Source of the DNA: JBGCDD01 sp045105075 | Lineage (GTDB): Bacteria > Pseudomonadota > Alphaproteobacteria > Rhodobacterales > Rhodobacteraceae | Assembly (NCBI GenBank): GCA_045105075.1 | Contig: JBGCDD010000028.1 | Span: forward strand, 1 to 18,834 | Length of the DNA stretch: 18,834 nt | Direction of reading: 5' to 3' | Part shown: positions 7,788-16,649 of the stretch, in pieces | How positions within the stretch are numbered: the first letter of the stretch is position 1 | Layout of the letters: every line of letters begins with the position of its first letter | The notes under the pieces: model-generated | Told to the model about the DNA's origin: nothing | Database searches by the model: none | What the model saw: only the letters and a program-made list of their open reading frames with translations | Position numbers and translations under genes: made by a program

Positions 7788-7818
7788 GCCAAGGCAATTC
7801 CTATTGGCTTGCCTTGGC
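7788..7818 (-). terminator. Hairpin between amt and the downstream secreted-protein gene
   Basis: GCCAAGGCAA (7788-7797) and TTGCCTTGGC (7809-7818) form a perfect 10-bp inverted repeat with an 11-nt loop, just after the amt stop. No T-tract follows on the minus strand, so this is not a canonical intrinsic terminator. It could stabilise the amt transcript or reduce read-through. Confidence 0.45.
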
Positions 7819-7849
7819 GAGGAACGTCAGTGACGTCAGGATCTAATGA

Positions 7850-9139
7850 TCAGGTGCCGACCACCAAGCTGCTCTCATCCAACCCGACATCTTCAGTTTC
7901 AGTTGTCACGCGCAGGCCGATGGATTTGTGGAGCAAATACCAAACAAAGCCAGTTGCGACTGCGACGTAGGCAATGACGATCGCGACAGATACCAATTGA
8001 CCAAAGATGGTTGCGTCAGGGTTGGTAAAGGCAACGGCAATGGTGCCCCAAAGGCCGCAGAAAAGGTGAACCGGAATGGCCCCGACAACGTCGTCAATCT
8101 TGAGATCTTCCAGAAGCTGGATCGCAAAGAACAGGATAAAGCCTGCGCCAACGCCGATCGCAAAGGCCATCAGTGGTGTCGGGAACAAGGGCTCTGCCGT
8201 GATCGCAACCAGGCCACCAAGTGCGCCGTTCAACATGAAAGTCAGGTCAAAGCGGTTCTCTTTGAAGTAAGAGATAAACGCTGCTGCGATGACACCGCCG
8301 GCTGCAGACAGGTTGGTGTTCAGGAAGATGCGTGCCACGTTGGCGGCGTCTGCCTCGGAAGAAAAGCTGAGGTAAGATCCTGCGTTGAAACCATACCAGC
8401 CCATCCACAAGATCAGAGTGCCAATCGTTGCAAGCGGCATTGAGGCATTGCCAAGCGCGACGGTCTTACCGTCAACAAACCGGCCTGTTCGCGCTCCGAC
8501 TACGATCGCACCAATCAGGGCTGCGGTGCCGCCAACAACGTGGATAACCGTACTCCCTGCGAGGTCTTTGAAGCCAAAGTCGGACGCCAGAAAACCACCA
8601 CCCCAGGTCCATGAGGCCTGAATGGGATAGATCACGGCGGTGAAAACAGCTGTGAAGATGAAGAAAGGAGCAAGCTTTATGCGCTCTGCAACAGCCCCGG
8701 ATACGATGGAGGCGATTGCGACACAGAACATCGATTGGAAAAAGATGTCGGCGGCATCAGCATGCCCGCGACCGGTGAAATCGCTGCTGTAATCCACAAC
8801 TTCGGTGATTTCGATGATCCCGTTATAGCCCAGAACACCCGGCATGATCCAGGCTCCGTTCGGAAACATCATCCCGTATCCGCACAGGATGAATGCTGTC
8901 GATGCAATCGCAAAGAGGCCGATGTTCTTAGCGCATTGTGCGACGACGCTTTTTTGTTGAACATAGCCTGCTTCGACCATCGCGAAGCCCGCTGTCATCC
9001 ACATGACCAACACGCCACAGAAGACGACGAACAATGTGTTCATCACAAAGGGTGACACGCCTGATGACGCCTGTTGTGCAAAAGCCGGTCCAGCGAGCAC
9101 GCCGGCCAACAGTGCGATTCCTAGTACTCGCTTCTTCAT
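7850..9139 (-). CDS. amt: Ammonium transporter, Amt family
   Basis: The 429-aa product has a cleavable signal peptide (residues 1-21, ending AFA) and about 11 transmembrane helices, the usual size and layout of bacterial Amt proteins. Diagnostic residues are the pore twin histidines H200 (GSTVIHVVGG) and H358 (IPVHLFCGLWG), and the conserved Asp D192 eight residues before the first His, as in AmtB. The N-terminal helix VMWMTAGFAMVEAG is also typical. It imports NH4+/NH3 across the inner membrane. No glnK gene lies next to it in this window, unlike the common glnK-amtB pair. A secreted protein of unknown function follows. The ribosome binding site before ATG 9139 is weak (AAAG), and an NtrC site could not be firmly identified upstream. 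Confidence 0.95.
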   Translation of the reverse strand: MKKRVLGIALLAGVLAGPAFAQQASSGVSPFVMNTLFVVFCGVLVMWMTAGFAMVEAGYVQQKSVVAQCAKNIGLFAIASTAFILCGYGMMFPNGAWIMPGVLGYNGIIEITEVVDYSSDFTGRGHADAADIFFQSMFCVAIASIVSGAVAERIKLAPFFIFTAVFTAVIYPIQASWTWGGGFLASDFGFKDLAGSTVIHVVGGTAALIGAIVVGARTGRFVDGKTVALGNASMPLATIGTLILWMGWYGFNAGSYLSFSSEADAANVARIFLNTNLSAAGGVIAAAFISYFKENRFDLTFMLNGALGGLVAITAEPLFPTPLMAFAIGVGAGFILFFAIQLLEDLKIDDVVGAIPVHLFCGLWGTIAVAFTNPDATIFGQLVSVAIVIAYVAVATGFVWYLLHKSIGLRVTTETEDVGLDESSLVVGT

Positions 9140-10006
9140 TGCTTTACTTTCTATTCTAAGGTTCTAAGCAACAATCGATGAAATTTTAGGCAAATTTATG
9201 TCTGGTGTGCGATAAAAGTACGCTCTTAACAGGGGCGCAGGGCATCGAGGCGATGCTGAACGTGCGCAGAATGAAGGCTGCGCAACGGCATTGCACCGCG
9301 TCGTTATCGTGAGGGTTTTCAACGGCTTGCCGAACAGAACTTCGTGCGTATCATCGCTGGCAAGGTCCTGAATCCGGATGGCGTTTGTGCCCTTGCTGGC
9401 AGCACGAATAGGTTTCGCCATCTCTGTGGTGGGGCGCAAGCTACAGGCCGTGCGGGCACTCTGACTTGACCCAAGACGCGCGCGCTCCATCGCGCCGCGG
9501 GTGTCTGTCCAAAAAAATGGAGATGCATGGCACTGACAACGGCTGACACCCCAAACCGCCAAAGTGAGGCCTCTGACTTCAGTATTTTTGGCGAGTTTGC
9601 TCCTGTTTGAGTGCTGCGACGGCAAAGTGCTCGATGGCGAGCTTAACGATTGTCCGCAACCATCATTTTGGGAGCCCTTCGTTTTGCAATCATCTTGTCC
9701 AACTCTCGCAGGATGCGCTGATCGGGCAGGGACGTGCCAGCAGGGCCACAAGAGGCGGGCAAAACCTGCTGAGGTGGGGTCAAAATCTCGGTGGCCTGCT
9801 TAAACTGGCGGTTTTTACGCGGCACGGCTTTGATCCGATCCCGCGCGGCTGCGGTTGCGTCATCAGGCTGAGCCTGGCAGCATATTCTTTGTTTGCCGCC
9901 GATACGCGCCGCGAGAGGGGCAATCAAAACAGTTCTCAGACCATGTGCGCGTGATTTTGAATAGTCGGTCAGGGTGATGGTGCCAAAATGGTATGCCTGT
10001 CTGCCG
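9140..10006. other. Intergenic stretch with no intact gene
   Basis: About 870 nt upstream of amt and downstream of the TetR gene. Open frames here are short and unlike known proteins except for the IS3-type scrap at 9643-9735 listed separately. The 150-200 nt next to amt must contain its promoter, but no convincing -35/-10 or sigma-54 motif was found. Confidence 0.5.
9643..9927 (-). pseudogene. IS3-family transposase orfB scrap
   Basis: The C-terminal 30 residues of this minus-strand frame (9643-9735), TSLPDQRILRELDKMIAK then RAPKMMVADN, match the part of the IS3-type integrase core around its second catalytic Asp (family pattern TSLSGxRVxRELDxII, then PxxIVSDNGTE). The frame stops directly after ADNR, and the expected continuation is absent. 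The upstream part of the frame aligns poorly, so it looks like an internally deleted remnant. Confidence 0.5.
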
Positions 10007-10612
10007 TCACCGGTTGAGCTCTAACTCCGGTTCGATAAACTTGATCCAGCGATGAATGAGCTCGAGTGTCTGTTCTGGATCCGAGGCGTAACGATCCTGT
10101 ATCACCAGCCCGCGCATCAGGCTTCGCGTCATTGTCAGGATCGCGACCACATCGTGATCGTCGCCAGTCGGCGAGCGAAACATCCGCAGCGCCTGCTGGT
10201 CCAGCGCCTCATTCCAAGTCGCAAGCGTGTCTTTGATCCTGCTTTGCAACTGATGGTCCGTCCGTGTCGCAATCAGGATCTCAAGCAGGGCGAGATATGC
10301 ATCGGTGTTGGCCAGCTTTTTCCAGGTCGCAACGATAGCCTGCGAAACGGAGGTCGGACTATCCTCAGAGGTCCGGGGCTGAGTGAACGGGCGTTCAAGC
10401 AGGCGGTCAGCGGTGGCGGCCATCAGGTCTTCTTTGGTGGGAAAATGGTGTTGCAATGCGCCCTTTGAAAAGCCAGCGGTTGCCGCGACCCGCTGGAGGG
10501 ACGTTTCCGCATAGCCAAGCTTGATCAAGCAACTGATCGTTGCTTCGCAGATTTCCTTGCGGACCCGCTGGCTTTTCGCTTGTTGTTTTCCAAGGCCTTC
10601 GTGGTCGCTCAT
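10007..10612 (-). CDS. TetR-family transcriptional regulator, AtuR-like by context
   Basis: This 201-aa regulator has an N-terminal TetR DNA-binding domain. After a basic start (KSQRVRKEICEATISCLIKLGY), the helix-turn-helix lies at about residues 36-60 (TSLQRVAATAGFSKGALQHHF, then PTKEDL). The C-terminal ~130 residues form the ligand-binding and dimerisation part. It is divergent from the acyl-CoA dehydrogenase gene with a 233-nt gap containing a promoter and inverted repeats. That position fits a repressor of the downstream terpenoid operon that is released by an acyl-CoA intermediate, as described for AtuR in Pseudomonas. Functional assignment rests on location, since TetR ligand domains diverge too far to name from sequence. 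Confidence 0.85.
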   Translation of the reverse strand: MSDHEGLGKQQAKSQRVRKEICEATISCLIKLGYAETSLQRVAATAGFSKGALQHHFPTKEDLMAATADRLLERPFTQPRTSEDSPTSVSQAIVATWKKLANTDAYLALLEILIATRTDHQLQSRIKDTLATWNEALDQQALRMFRSPTGDDHDVVAILTMTRSLMRGLVIQDRYASDPEQTLELIHRWIKFIEPELELNR

Positions 10613-10734
10613 CAGGCGCTCTCTGGGTCTAAAACTCTAATGCATCTATGGCTTTTGAACGGTGCAGTGATCAAATCAGCGGGGGCGCAAAAAGCCAGCG
10701 CAGCCACTTTGACATGAGAGAAAATGCACAAAAA

Positions 10735-10790
10735 GTCAATCCGGTCAGACTTTTTTCTGATTGACAGGTTTTCCTGGGTCGACCTAAAAT
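10735..10790 (+). promoter_or_regulatory. Sigma-70-like promoter and candidate TetR operator of the atu-like operon
   Basis: TTGACA (10761-10766) and TAAAAT (10785-10790) with an 18-nt spacer resemble a sigma-70 promoter, 55 nt before the acyl-CoA dehydrogenase start. GTCAATC (10735-10741) and GATTGAC (10759-10765) form an inverted repeat whose right arm contains the -35. The left arm read on the minus strand gives TTGACT, a possible -35 for the divergent regulator. The palindrome GGTCGACC (10777-10784) fills the spacer. A repressor bound at either repeat would block both directions. No binding data are implied. Confidence 0.55.
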
Positions 10791-10845
10791 CCATCCACTC
10801 GGACTTTTTTATTTTGGCAACGACATATCGTTTGGAAACCCACAG

Positions 10846-12036
10846 ATGCCCCAATCATTTGACGACGGCCAAAGCCCATTTGACTTTGATCATCGTTATC
10901 ATGGTCCGCATTACACCGAGGATCATCATGCGTGGCGCCGGGCGATACGGGCGTTTGTGGACAAAGAGATCATGCCGCATGTGGATGATTGGGACGAGGC
11001 GGGGGAATTCCCGCGCGAACTCTACACGAAGGCGGCTGAGGTCGGGCTGTTGGGGGCTGGGTATCCACAGGAGTATGGCGGGACACCGATTGCAGATCCG
11101 TTTTTTAACATCGTAACCGCAGAAGAAATGGCGCGCTGCAGCTCTGGGGGTATCAACGCCAGTCTGATGGTTCATAGCATCGGCCTGCCGCCAATCCTTG
11201 CCATTGGATCAGATGAGATGAAGCGCCGGATCGCACCAGCCGTGCTTGCAGGCGAGAAAATTCAGGCGCTGGCGGTCACAGAACCCTCTGGCGGATCGGA
11301 TGTCAGCAACCTGCGCACCACGGCTGTTCGGGAGGGCGACCATTATGTGGTCAACGGGTCCAAGATGTTCATCACCGGCGGCATGCGCGCGGATTACTAC
11401 ACTGTTGCGGTGCGGACCGGCGGCGCAGGGGCGGGGGGTGTTTCCCTGTTGCTGATCGAGCGCGACCGTGAAGGCTTCACCAGAACGCCGTTGAAAAAGC
11501 AGGGGTGGTGGGCGTCAGATACCGCCGCGCTTTACTTTGACGATGTCCGTGTGCCGGTGGAAAACCTGATTGGTCAAGAGAACGATGGGTTCAAGGGGGC
11601 GATGGCGAATTTCAACAATGAGCGGTTGTGGATGTCGGCCAGCTCAAACGCCTTGGCTCGGGTCTGTCTGGAAGACGCGCTTGCTTGGGCGCGCGCGCGC
11701 AAGACGTTTGCTCAGCGGTTGGCGGATCATCAGGTCATCCGTCACAAGTTCGCGGAAATGGCGCGCAAGATCAACGCGACGCAGGCTTACCTGGAGCAAT
11801 GTGCGTTTCGGGTGGCGGCTGGCGAAAAGCCGATTGCGGATCTGTCTTTATTGAAGGTTCAGTCGACGCTGACCATGGAATTTTGCGCCCGTGAAGCGAT
11901 GCAAATTCTCGGCGGTGCCGGGTATATGCGCGGTTGCCGGGTTGAGCGGATTTACCGCGAGGTCCGGGTCATGGCCATCGGTGGCGGGTCCGAGGAAATC
12001 ATGCGCGATCTGGCTGCGCGCCAGATGGGCGTTTGA
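10846..12036 (+). CDS. atuD: Acyl-CoA dehydrogenase, AtuD-like (citronellyl-CoA dehydrogenase type)
   Basis: This 396-aa FAD-dependent acyl-CoA dehydrogenase introduces an alpha,beta double bond into acyl-CoA and passes electrons to ETF. Family signatures are ALAVTEPSGGSDVSNLRTTA (141-160), the flavin-binding MFITGG (174-179) and QILGGAGYMRG (353-363). The usual MCAD-type catalytic Glu position near the C-terminus reads IGGGSEEI, without the YEGT Glu. E259 in NNERL instead matches the alternative base used by long-chain and isovaleryl-CoA dehydrogenases, which would suit branched substrates. It is the first gene of a five-gene overlapping operon under the promoter at 10761. Citronellyl-CoA specificity is inferred from the atuA, atuE, atuF and atuC neighbours; another branched acyl-CoA is possible. 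Confidence 0.85.
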   Translation: MPQSFDDGQSPFDFDHRYHGPHYTEDHHAWRRAIRAFVDKEIMPHVDDWDEAGEFPRELYTKAAEVGLLGAGYPQEYGGTPIADPFFNIVTAEEMARCSSGGINASLMVHSIGLPPILAIGSDEMKRRIAPAVLAGEKIQALAVTEPSGGSDVSNLRTTAVREGDHYVVNGSKMFITGGMRADYYTVAVRTGGAGAGGVSLLLIERDREGFTRTPLKKQGWWASDTAALYFDDVRVPVENLIGQENDGFKGAMANFNNERLWMSASSNALARVCLEDALAWARARKTFAQRLADHQVIRHKFAEMARKINATQAYLEQCAFRVAAGEKPIADLSLLKVQSTLTMEFCAREAMQILGGAGYMRGCRVERIYREVRVMAIGGGSEEIMRDLAARQMGV

Positions 12037-12037
12037 G

Positions 12038-13843
12038 GTGATCTCGCGCAACCAAGACGGCGTGGACGTCATCCGCATCGCCAATTGTAGCGGATTTTAC
12101 GGTGACAAACTGTCAGCCGCCCGTGAGATGGTTGAGGGCGGGTCGATTGACGTTTTGACCGGCGACTATCTGGCCGAACTGACCATGTCTATTTTGCACG
12201 GGCAACGGCAGAAAAAGGCGGGTGCGGGCTATGTCGCCACTTTCCTCAAACAACTGCGCGAGGTCGTTGCGACCTGTCTGGATCGCAACATCAAGATCGT
12301 GACAAATGCAGGCGGTCTCAACCCCAAGGGCATGGCGCAAGAGGTCGAGGCGATTGTTGCTGAACTGGGTTTGACGGCGCGGGTTGCCTTCATTGAGGGG
12401 GATGATGTGTTGCCACGTATCGCCGAATTGTCGGCAGCGGGTGAGAATTTCACAAATATCGACACGGGCGTGGCGTTGCGGGATACGAACCACCCGGCTG
12501 TGACCGCAAATGCCTGCCTCGGGGCGTGGGGCATCACTGAGGCGCTGACCCGCGGCGCTGATATCGTCATTTGCCCAAGGGTGACGGATGCGGCGGTTGT
12601 CATCGGCCCGGCGGCGTGGAAATTCGGCTGGGCGCGGGATGATTACGACGCCCTGGCGGGGGCGCTGGCGGCGGGTCACATCATCGAATGCGGCGCACAG
12701 GCGACGGGCGGCAACTATGCCTTTTTCCAGGACGTCCCGAGCTTTCACAACATCGGCTACCCCATCGCCGAGATTGAGCGTGACGGGAGTTTTACCATCA
12801 CCAAACATCCCGGCACCGGTGGGCTGGTGTCGACAGGCACCGTCACAGCGCAACTGCTCTACGAGATTTCCACGCCGGCGTATCTGAACCCGGATGTGAT
12901 CTCGCATTTTGATGCGCTTAAGATTGATCAATCGGGTGTAGACCGCGTGCGGATCTCGCGGTGTCGTGGGTCTGCGCCGCCCAAGTCTCACAAGGTGTGC
13001 ATCAACACAGCCGGCGGTTACCGCAACAGCATGGAATTGCTGCTGACCGGACTTGATATCGAAGAAAAGGCGAAAGTGTTTTGTGACGCGCTTTTTGCCT
13101 CGGTCGGGGGGCGCCATGTGTTTGAACACGTGAGCGAACACCTTATCCGCAGCGACAAGACGGACCCGGCGACAAATGAGGAGGCTTTTGCCTCGCTCAA
13201 GATCGACGTGAAAGGGCGTGACCCCAAAACCGTGGGTCGGATCTTTTCGGCCAAGATCATTGAGCTTGCACTGGCCAACTACCCCGGATTTTGCGCGCGC
13301 ACCGGTGTTGGCGGCGGTGGCCCTTTCGTGGTTCACTGGCCCGCGCTGGTGGACAGCAAGCATATCACCGAACGGGTGACGATGAATGGCAAAGCGACAC
13401 ATGTTCTGCCAACCAGCCAGCTGGGTCTGAAAGTGATCCAGCACCAAAAACTGCGGGTTGCGATCCCGCTAGTGCCGCTTGGGCGTCGGGCTGTCATTCC
13501 TTTTGGCCGCTTGTTCGGCACCCGGTCGGGCGACAAGGGCGGTTGCGCCAATCTGGGCGTTTGGGCCAAGACGGATGAAGCCTACGGGTTCCTGCATGAT
13601 TTCCTGACGGTCGACCGCCTCAAGACCTTGATAGCGGAAACCGCCGATCTGAAGGTCGAGCGCTACGAATTGGCCAACATCAAGGCGTTGAACTTCTTCA
13701 TTCACGGCATCCTAGAAGAGGGCGCGTCTTCTTCGACCCGGATTGACGGGCAGGCAAAATCGCTGGGCGAATACCTTAGGGCCAAGCTGATTGAAGCGCC
13801 GAAAGCGATCATCACCCAGATCGAAATTCGGGAGGCTTCATAA
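12038..13843 (+). CDS. atuA: AtuA-like protein (acyclic terpene utilisation, DUF1446)
   Basis: About 601 aa. The N-terminal ~430 residues are the AtuA domain, starting IRIANCSGFYGDK, with motifs ILHGQRQKKAG, IVTNAGGLNPKG, GDDVLPRI and GACANA-like TANACLGAWGI. The C-terminal ~110 residues are the AtuA-like ferredoxin-fold domain (GTRSGDKGGCANLGVWAK, then YELANIKALNFFIHGIL). The frame is open far upstream inside the dehydrogenase gene. I chose GTG 12038 because it starts one base after the preceding stop and gives the expected short N-terminus; GTG 12062 is an alternative. The protein is required for growth on acyclic terpenes in Pseudomonas, but its reaction is not firmly established. Its presence with a carboxylase and hydratase is the strongest marker that this is an Atu-type rather than a leucine (Liu) operon. 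It overlaps the next gene by one base (TAATG). Confidence 0.88.
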   Translation: MISRNQDGVDVIRIANCSGFYGDKLSAAREMVEGGSIDVLTGDYLAELTMSILHGQRQKKAGAGYVATFLKQLREVVATCLDRNIKIVTNAGGLNPKGMAQEVEAIVAELGLTARVAFIEGDDVLPRIAELSAAGENFTNIDTGVALRDTNHPAVTANACLGAWGITEALTRGADIVICPRVTDAAVVIGPAAWKFGWARDDYDALAGALAAGHIIECGAQATGGNYAFFQDVPSFHNIGYPIAEIERDGSFTITKHPGTGGLVSTGTVTAQLLYEISTPAYLNPDVISHFDALKIDQSGVDRVRISRCRGSAPPKSHKVCINTAGGYRNSMELLLTGLDIEEKAKVFCDALFASVGGRHVFEHVSEHLIRSDKTDPATNEEAFASLKIDVKGRDPKTVGRIFSAKIIELALANYPGFCARTGVGGGGPFVVHWPALVDSKHITERVTMNGKATHVLPTSQLGLKVIQHQKLRVAIPLVPLGRRAVIPFGRLFGTRSGDKGGCANLGVWAKTDEAYGFLHDFLTVDRLKTLIAETADLKVERYELANIKALNFFIHGILEEGASSSTRIDGQAKSLGEYLRAKLIEAPKAIITQIEIREAS

Positions 13844-14655
13844 TGTCGGATGACACGCCGCTGACGCTGGACGCGCTGCACTTTGGCGCGGTGAAACTGG
13901 CGCAACAGGGGCACGTTTTCACGATCACTTTGAACCGGCCGCACCGCAAGAACGCCATCAACACCGACATGGTGAACGAGCTGATTTACGCCATGGACTA
14001 TGCCAAGCAACAGCGCGACATTCGCGTTGTTGTTCTGGCGGCGGCGGGCGATGTGTTCTGTGCCGGTGGCGATTTGCGCACAATGAGCGGTGCGACCGAG
14101 GGCGAGCAGCAATCGAATGTGCCCGCGCGTGGCGGCGTTGATGACATCAGCCTGCGCATTCATAATCTGAACAAACCCGTGATTGCCAAAATCCAAGGGT
14201 CGGTTCTGGCCGGTGCGCTGTTGATGGTGTGTAATGCCACCCATGCCATTGCCGCGGATCATGCAACGTTCTCAGCGCCCGAGATCAAGCGCGGCATCTG
14301 GCCGTGCATGGTCATGGCCGGGTTGTTCCGCGTGATGCCAAAACGGGCCGGCCTTGATTTCATCATGCGCGGCGAAGCGTTGGATGCGGACATGGCGGCG
14401 CGTTACGGTTTGATCAATCAAGCCGTGCCAGCGGCGGAGCTGGACAAAGCCGTGGATGTGCTGGCCGGGCAGCTGGCGGCATTGGCGCCCGCCACCATGC
14501 AATTGGGGCTGGCCGCTTACCATGCTCAGGCGGACATGCCCTTTGATCAGGCCTTGCCCTATCTGCGCACGCAGATTGACGCCTGTCTGCAAAGCGCGGA
14601 CGCCAAAGAGGGCATCGCGGCCTTTCTTGAAAAACGGGATCCTGTTTGGAAATGA
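13843..14655 (+). CDS. atuE: Enoyl-CoA hydratase family protein, AtuE-like (isohexenylglutaconyl-CoA hydratase type)
   Basis: This 270-aa crotonase-fold protein has LNRPHRKNAIN (30-40) and the oxyanion-hole segment DVFCAGGDL (70-78). The second active-site segment is GSVLAGALLMVCNATHAIAA (119-138), then FSAPEIKRGIWP (143-154). By alignment with mitochondrial enoyl-CoA hydratase, E147 matches the catalytic Glu164. The partner Glu144 position falls at about L127 (AGALL instead of GGGxE), so a classical two-Glu hydration mechanism is not evident. In the Atu pathway this enzyme hydrates isohexenylglutaconyl-CoA, and the gene order supports that role. The start ATG overlaps the atuA stop by one base, and the end overlaps the next gene (ATGA). 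Start choice is unambiguous. Confidence 0.83.
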   Translation: MSDDTPLTLDALHFGAVKLAQQGHVFTITLNRPHRKNAINTDMVNELIYAMDYAKQQRDIRVVVLAAAGDVFCAGGDLRTMSGATEGEQQSNVPARGGVDDISLRIHNLNKPVIAKIQGSVLAGALLMVCNATHAIAADHATFSAPEIKRGIWPCMVMAGLFRVMPKRAGLDFIMRGEALDADMAARYGLINQAVPAAELDKAVDVLAGQLAALAPATMQLGLAAYHAQADMPFDQALPYLRTQIDACLQSADAKEGIAAFLEKRDPVWK

Positions 14656-16649
14656 ATGAGACCATGACAGCCCCCACTTTCAACAAGGTTCTGGTCGCCA
14701 ATCGAGGCGAGATTGCCGTGCGCGTGATCCGCAGTATCAATGACGCAGGCTACCGCTCGGTCGCGGTTTTCAGCGAAGCCGATCGGCATGCGCCGCATGT
14801 GGGGGCCGCTGACGAGGCCATCTGTGTGAGGCCATCGCAGGTTGGCCCGTCGTACCTGAGCATCGACACCATTCTGGCGGCGGCAAAGCGCACTGGCGCC
14901 GATGCCATCCACCCCGGATATGGGTTTTTGTCGGAGAACGCGGACTTCGCGCAAGCCTGTGTGGATGCGAATATCGTCTTTATCGGGCCGTCGCCTGACG
15001 CAATCGAGCTTATGGGAAACAAGTGCGCCGCCAAACAGCGCATGATGGACGCAGGCGTGCCGTGTATTCCGGGTTACCATGGCAAAGACCCAAATGACGA
15101 GACCTTGTTGACTGAGGCGTTGCGTATCGGGTTTCCGTTGATGATCAAGGCGGCGGCAGGCGGTGGCGGGCGTGGGATCCGGCTGGTTGGCGGCAAGGAT
15201 GACATGCCGGGGGCCCTCGCATCTGCGCGCAGCGAAGCGCTGAGCGCGTTTGGGTCCGATGAACTGATCCTTGAAAAAGCGATGAGCAACGCGCGGCACA
15301 TCGAAATTCAGATCGCAGCAGATCAGACCGGGCAGACGGTGCATCTGGGAGAGCGGGACTGTTCGATCCAACGCCGCCACCAGAAGGTGGTCGAAGAAGC
15401 GCCGTCGCCTTTCGTGAATGCCGAATTGCGCGCCCGGATGGGCAACGTCGCGGTGACGGCCGCACAGGCCTGCGGGTATTTTGGTGTGGGCACGGTCGAA
15501 TTCCTGGTGGATGAAAGTGGGGCATTCTTCTTTCTGGAAATGAACACACGGTTGCAGGTTGAGCATCCGGTGACGGAACTGGTCACAGGGATGGATCTGG
15601 TCGATTGGCAACTCCTGATCGCGGCGGGCCAGCGCTTGCCGATGACGCAAGAAGACATCTCGCTGAGGGGGCATGCCATCGAGGTTCGTCTTTACGCAGA
15701 AGATCCCAGCCTGGGCTTTGTGCCCCAAACCGGCACGGTACATCACTTGGACCTGGCACGCGGCGCGGGCGTCAGGATCGACTGTGGGATTAAGACTGGC
15801 AATGACATCAGTCCCTTTTATGATCCGATGCTGGCAAAGGTTATCGCATTTGGGGCAAGCCGCGAAGAGGCCCGGCGCCGTTTGATCCGCGCAGTTGAGG
15901 ATACGACACTGCTGGGCGTGCAAACCAACAAGGCGGTCCTGAGCCAGGTTCTGAAAGACCCGCGGTTTGTCACCGGGCAGGCAACCACCGCTTTTCTTGA
16001 TGACGCAACACTGGCGCGCGCCACAAAAGCGGCACAGCCAGACAGCCGCAACATAGCTCTGGCCGCTGTCCTTTTTCAGACCCAAGGGGAGGCGACGCAA
16101 ACAGGGCCTCGGCTGTGGAGCAATTCTGCACCTCTGGCGAAACGTGTTGCGCTGGCTCACGCAGACGCGCGTGCCTGTGTCGTGCTGGAGCAAACTGGCG
16201 AAGAGATCAAAGCGACCGTTGCGGGCACATCGCACGATATCAATCTGCACCAGATTGCAGGTGCAAATGCGGTTGTGACGCTTGATGGTATCCGTCAGTC
16301 GATCAGCTTTGTTGTGAAAGGTGACAATCTTTACCTCGATGCGCATGAGCAATCCCTGCATTTTGTGAACACAACCTATGCGCCGGCGCAATCTGGCACT
16401 GAAACGGGCAACGGGCGCATCATTGCCAATATGGAAGGTCAGATCATCAGCGTGGATGTCGAGACAGGCACGCGGGTTCTAAAAGGTCAAAGCCTGATCA
16501 CGATTGAAGCGATGAAGATGGAGCACCACCAGCTTGCAGACGGGGACGGCGTTGTCAGTTCCGTGAACGCTCGGGTCGGAACGCAGGTCAAGAAGGGGCA
16601 ATTGATGGTCGAGCTGACCTTGGACATCGCGACGCAGGTGCAGTCATGA
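14652..16649 (+). CDS. atuF: Biotin-dependent acyl-CoA carboxylase alpha subunit, AtuF-like (geranyl-CoA carboxylase)
   Basis: The 665-aa alpha subunit has an N-terminal biotin carboxylase (about 1-450): KVLVANRGEIAVRV (12-25), the ATP-grasp glycine loop KAAAGGGGRGIR (166-177), EMNTRLQVEHPVTE and GHAIEVRLYAEDP. A linking region follows, then a C-terminal biotin carrier domain with EAMKMEH, placing the biotinylated lysine at K622. It carboxylates biotin using ATP and bicarbonate, and the beta subunit then transfers CO2 to the acyl-CoA. ATG 14652 overlaps the hydratase stop (ATGA). A TTG at 14646 and an ATG at 14664 are possible alternative starts. Sequence alone separates geranyl-CoA and methylcrotonyl-CoA alpha subunits poorly; the AtuA-containing operon favours the geranyl-CoA type. 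Confidence 0.9.
   Translation: MNETMTAPTFNKVLVANRGEIAVRVIRSINDAGYRSVAVFSEADRHAPHVGAADEAICVRPSQVGPSYLSIDTILAAAKRTGADAIHPGYGFLSENADFAQACVDANIVFIGPSPDAIELMGNKCAAKQRMMDAGVPCIPGYHGKDPNDETLLTEALRIGFPLMIKAAAGGGGRGIRLVGGKDDMPGALASARSEALSAFGSDELILEKAMSNARHIEIQIAADQTGQTVHLGERDCSIQRRHQKVVEEAPSPFVNAELRARMGNVAVTAAQACGYFGVGTVEFLVDESGAFFFLEMNTRLQVEHPVTELVTGMDLVDWQLLIAAGQRLPMTQEDISLRGHAIEVRLYAEDPSLGFVPQTGTVHHLDLARGAGVRIDCGIKTGNDISPFYDPMLAKVIAFGASREEARRRLIRAVEDTTLLGVQTNKAVLSQVLKDPRFVTGQATTAFLDDATLARATKAAQPDSRNIALAAVLFQTQGEATQTGPRLWSNSAPLAKRVALAHADARACVVLEQTGEEIKATVAGTSHDINLHQIAGANAVVTLDGIRQSISFVVKGDNLYLDAHEQSLHFVNTTYAPAQSGTETGNGRIIANMEGQIISVDVETGTRVLKGQSLITIEAMKMEHHQLADGDGVVSSVNARVGTQVKKGQLMVELTLDIATQVQS

Noticed and set aside
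9164..9751. Minus-strand ORF (195 aa) upstream of amt
   Set aside because: The composition is not protein-like, no motif or ribosome binding site was seen, and it overlaps an IS3-type scrap in another frame.
12113..13447. Minus-strand ORF (444 aa) opposite atuA
   Set aside because: It is a shadow of a well-supported AtuA domain protein, with no start signal or family motif.
14559..16391. Very long minus-strand ORF (610 aa) opposite the carboxylase alpha gene
   Set aside because: The length is a by-product of GC-rich codon bias in atuF. The sense strand has complete biotin carboxylase and biotin carrier motifs, while the antisense product has none.
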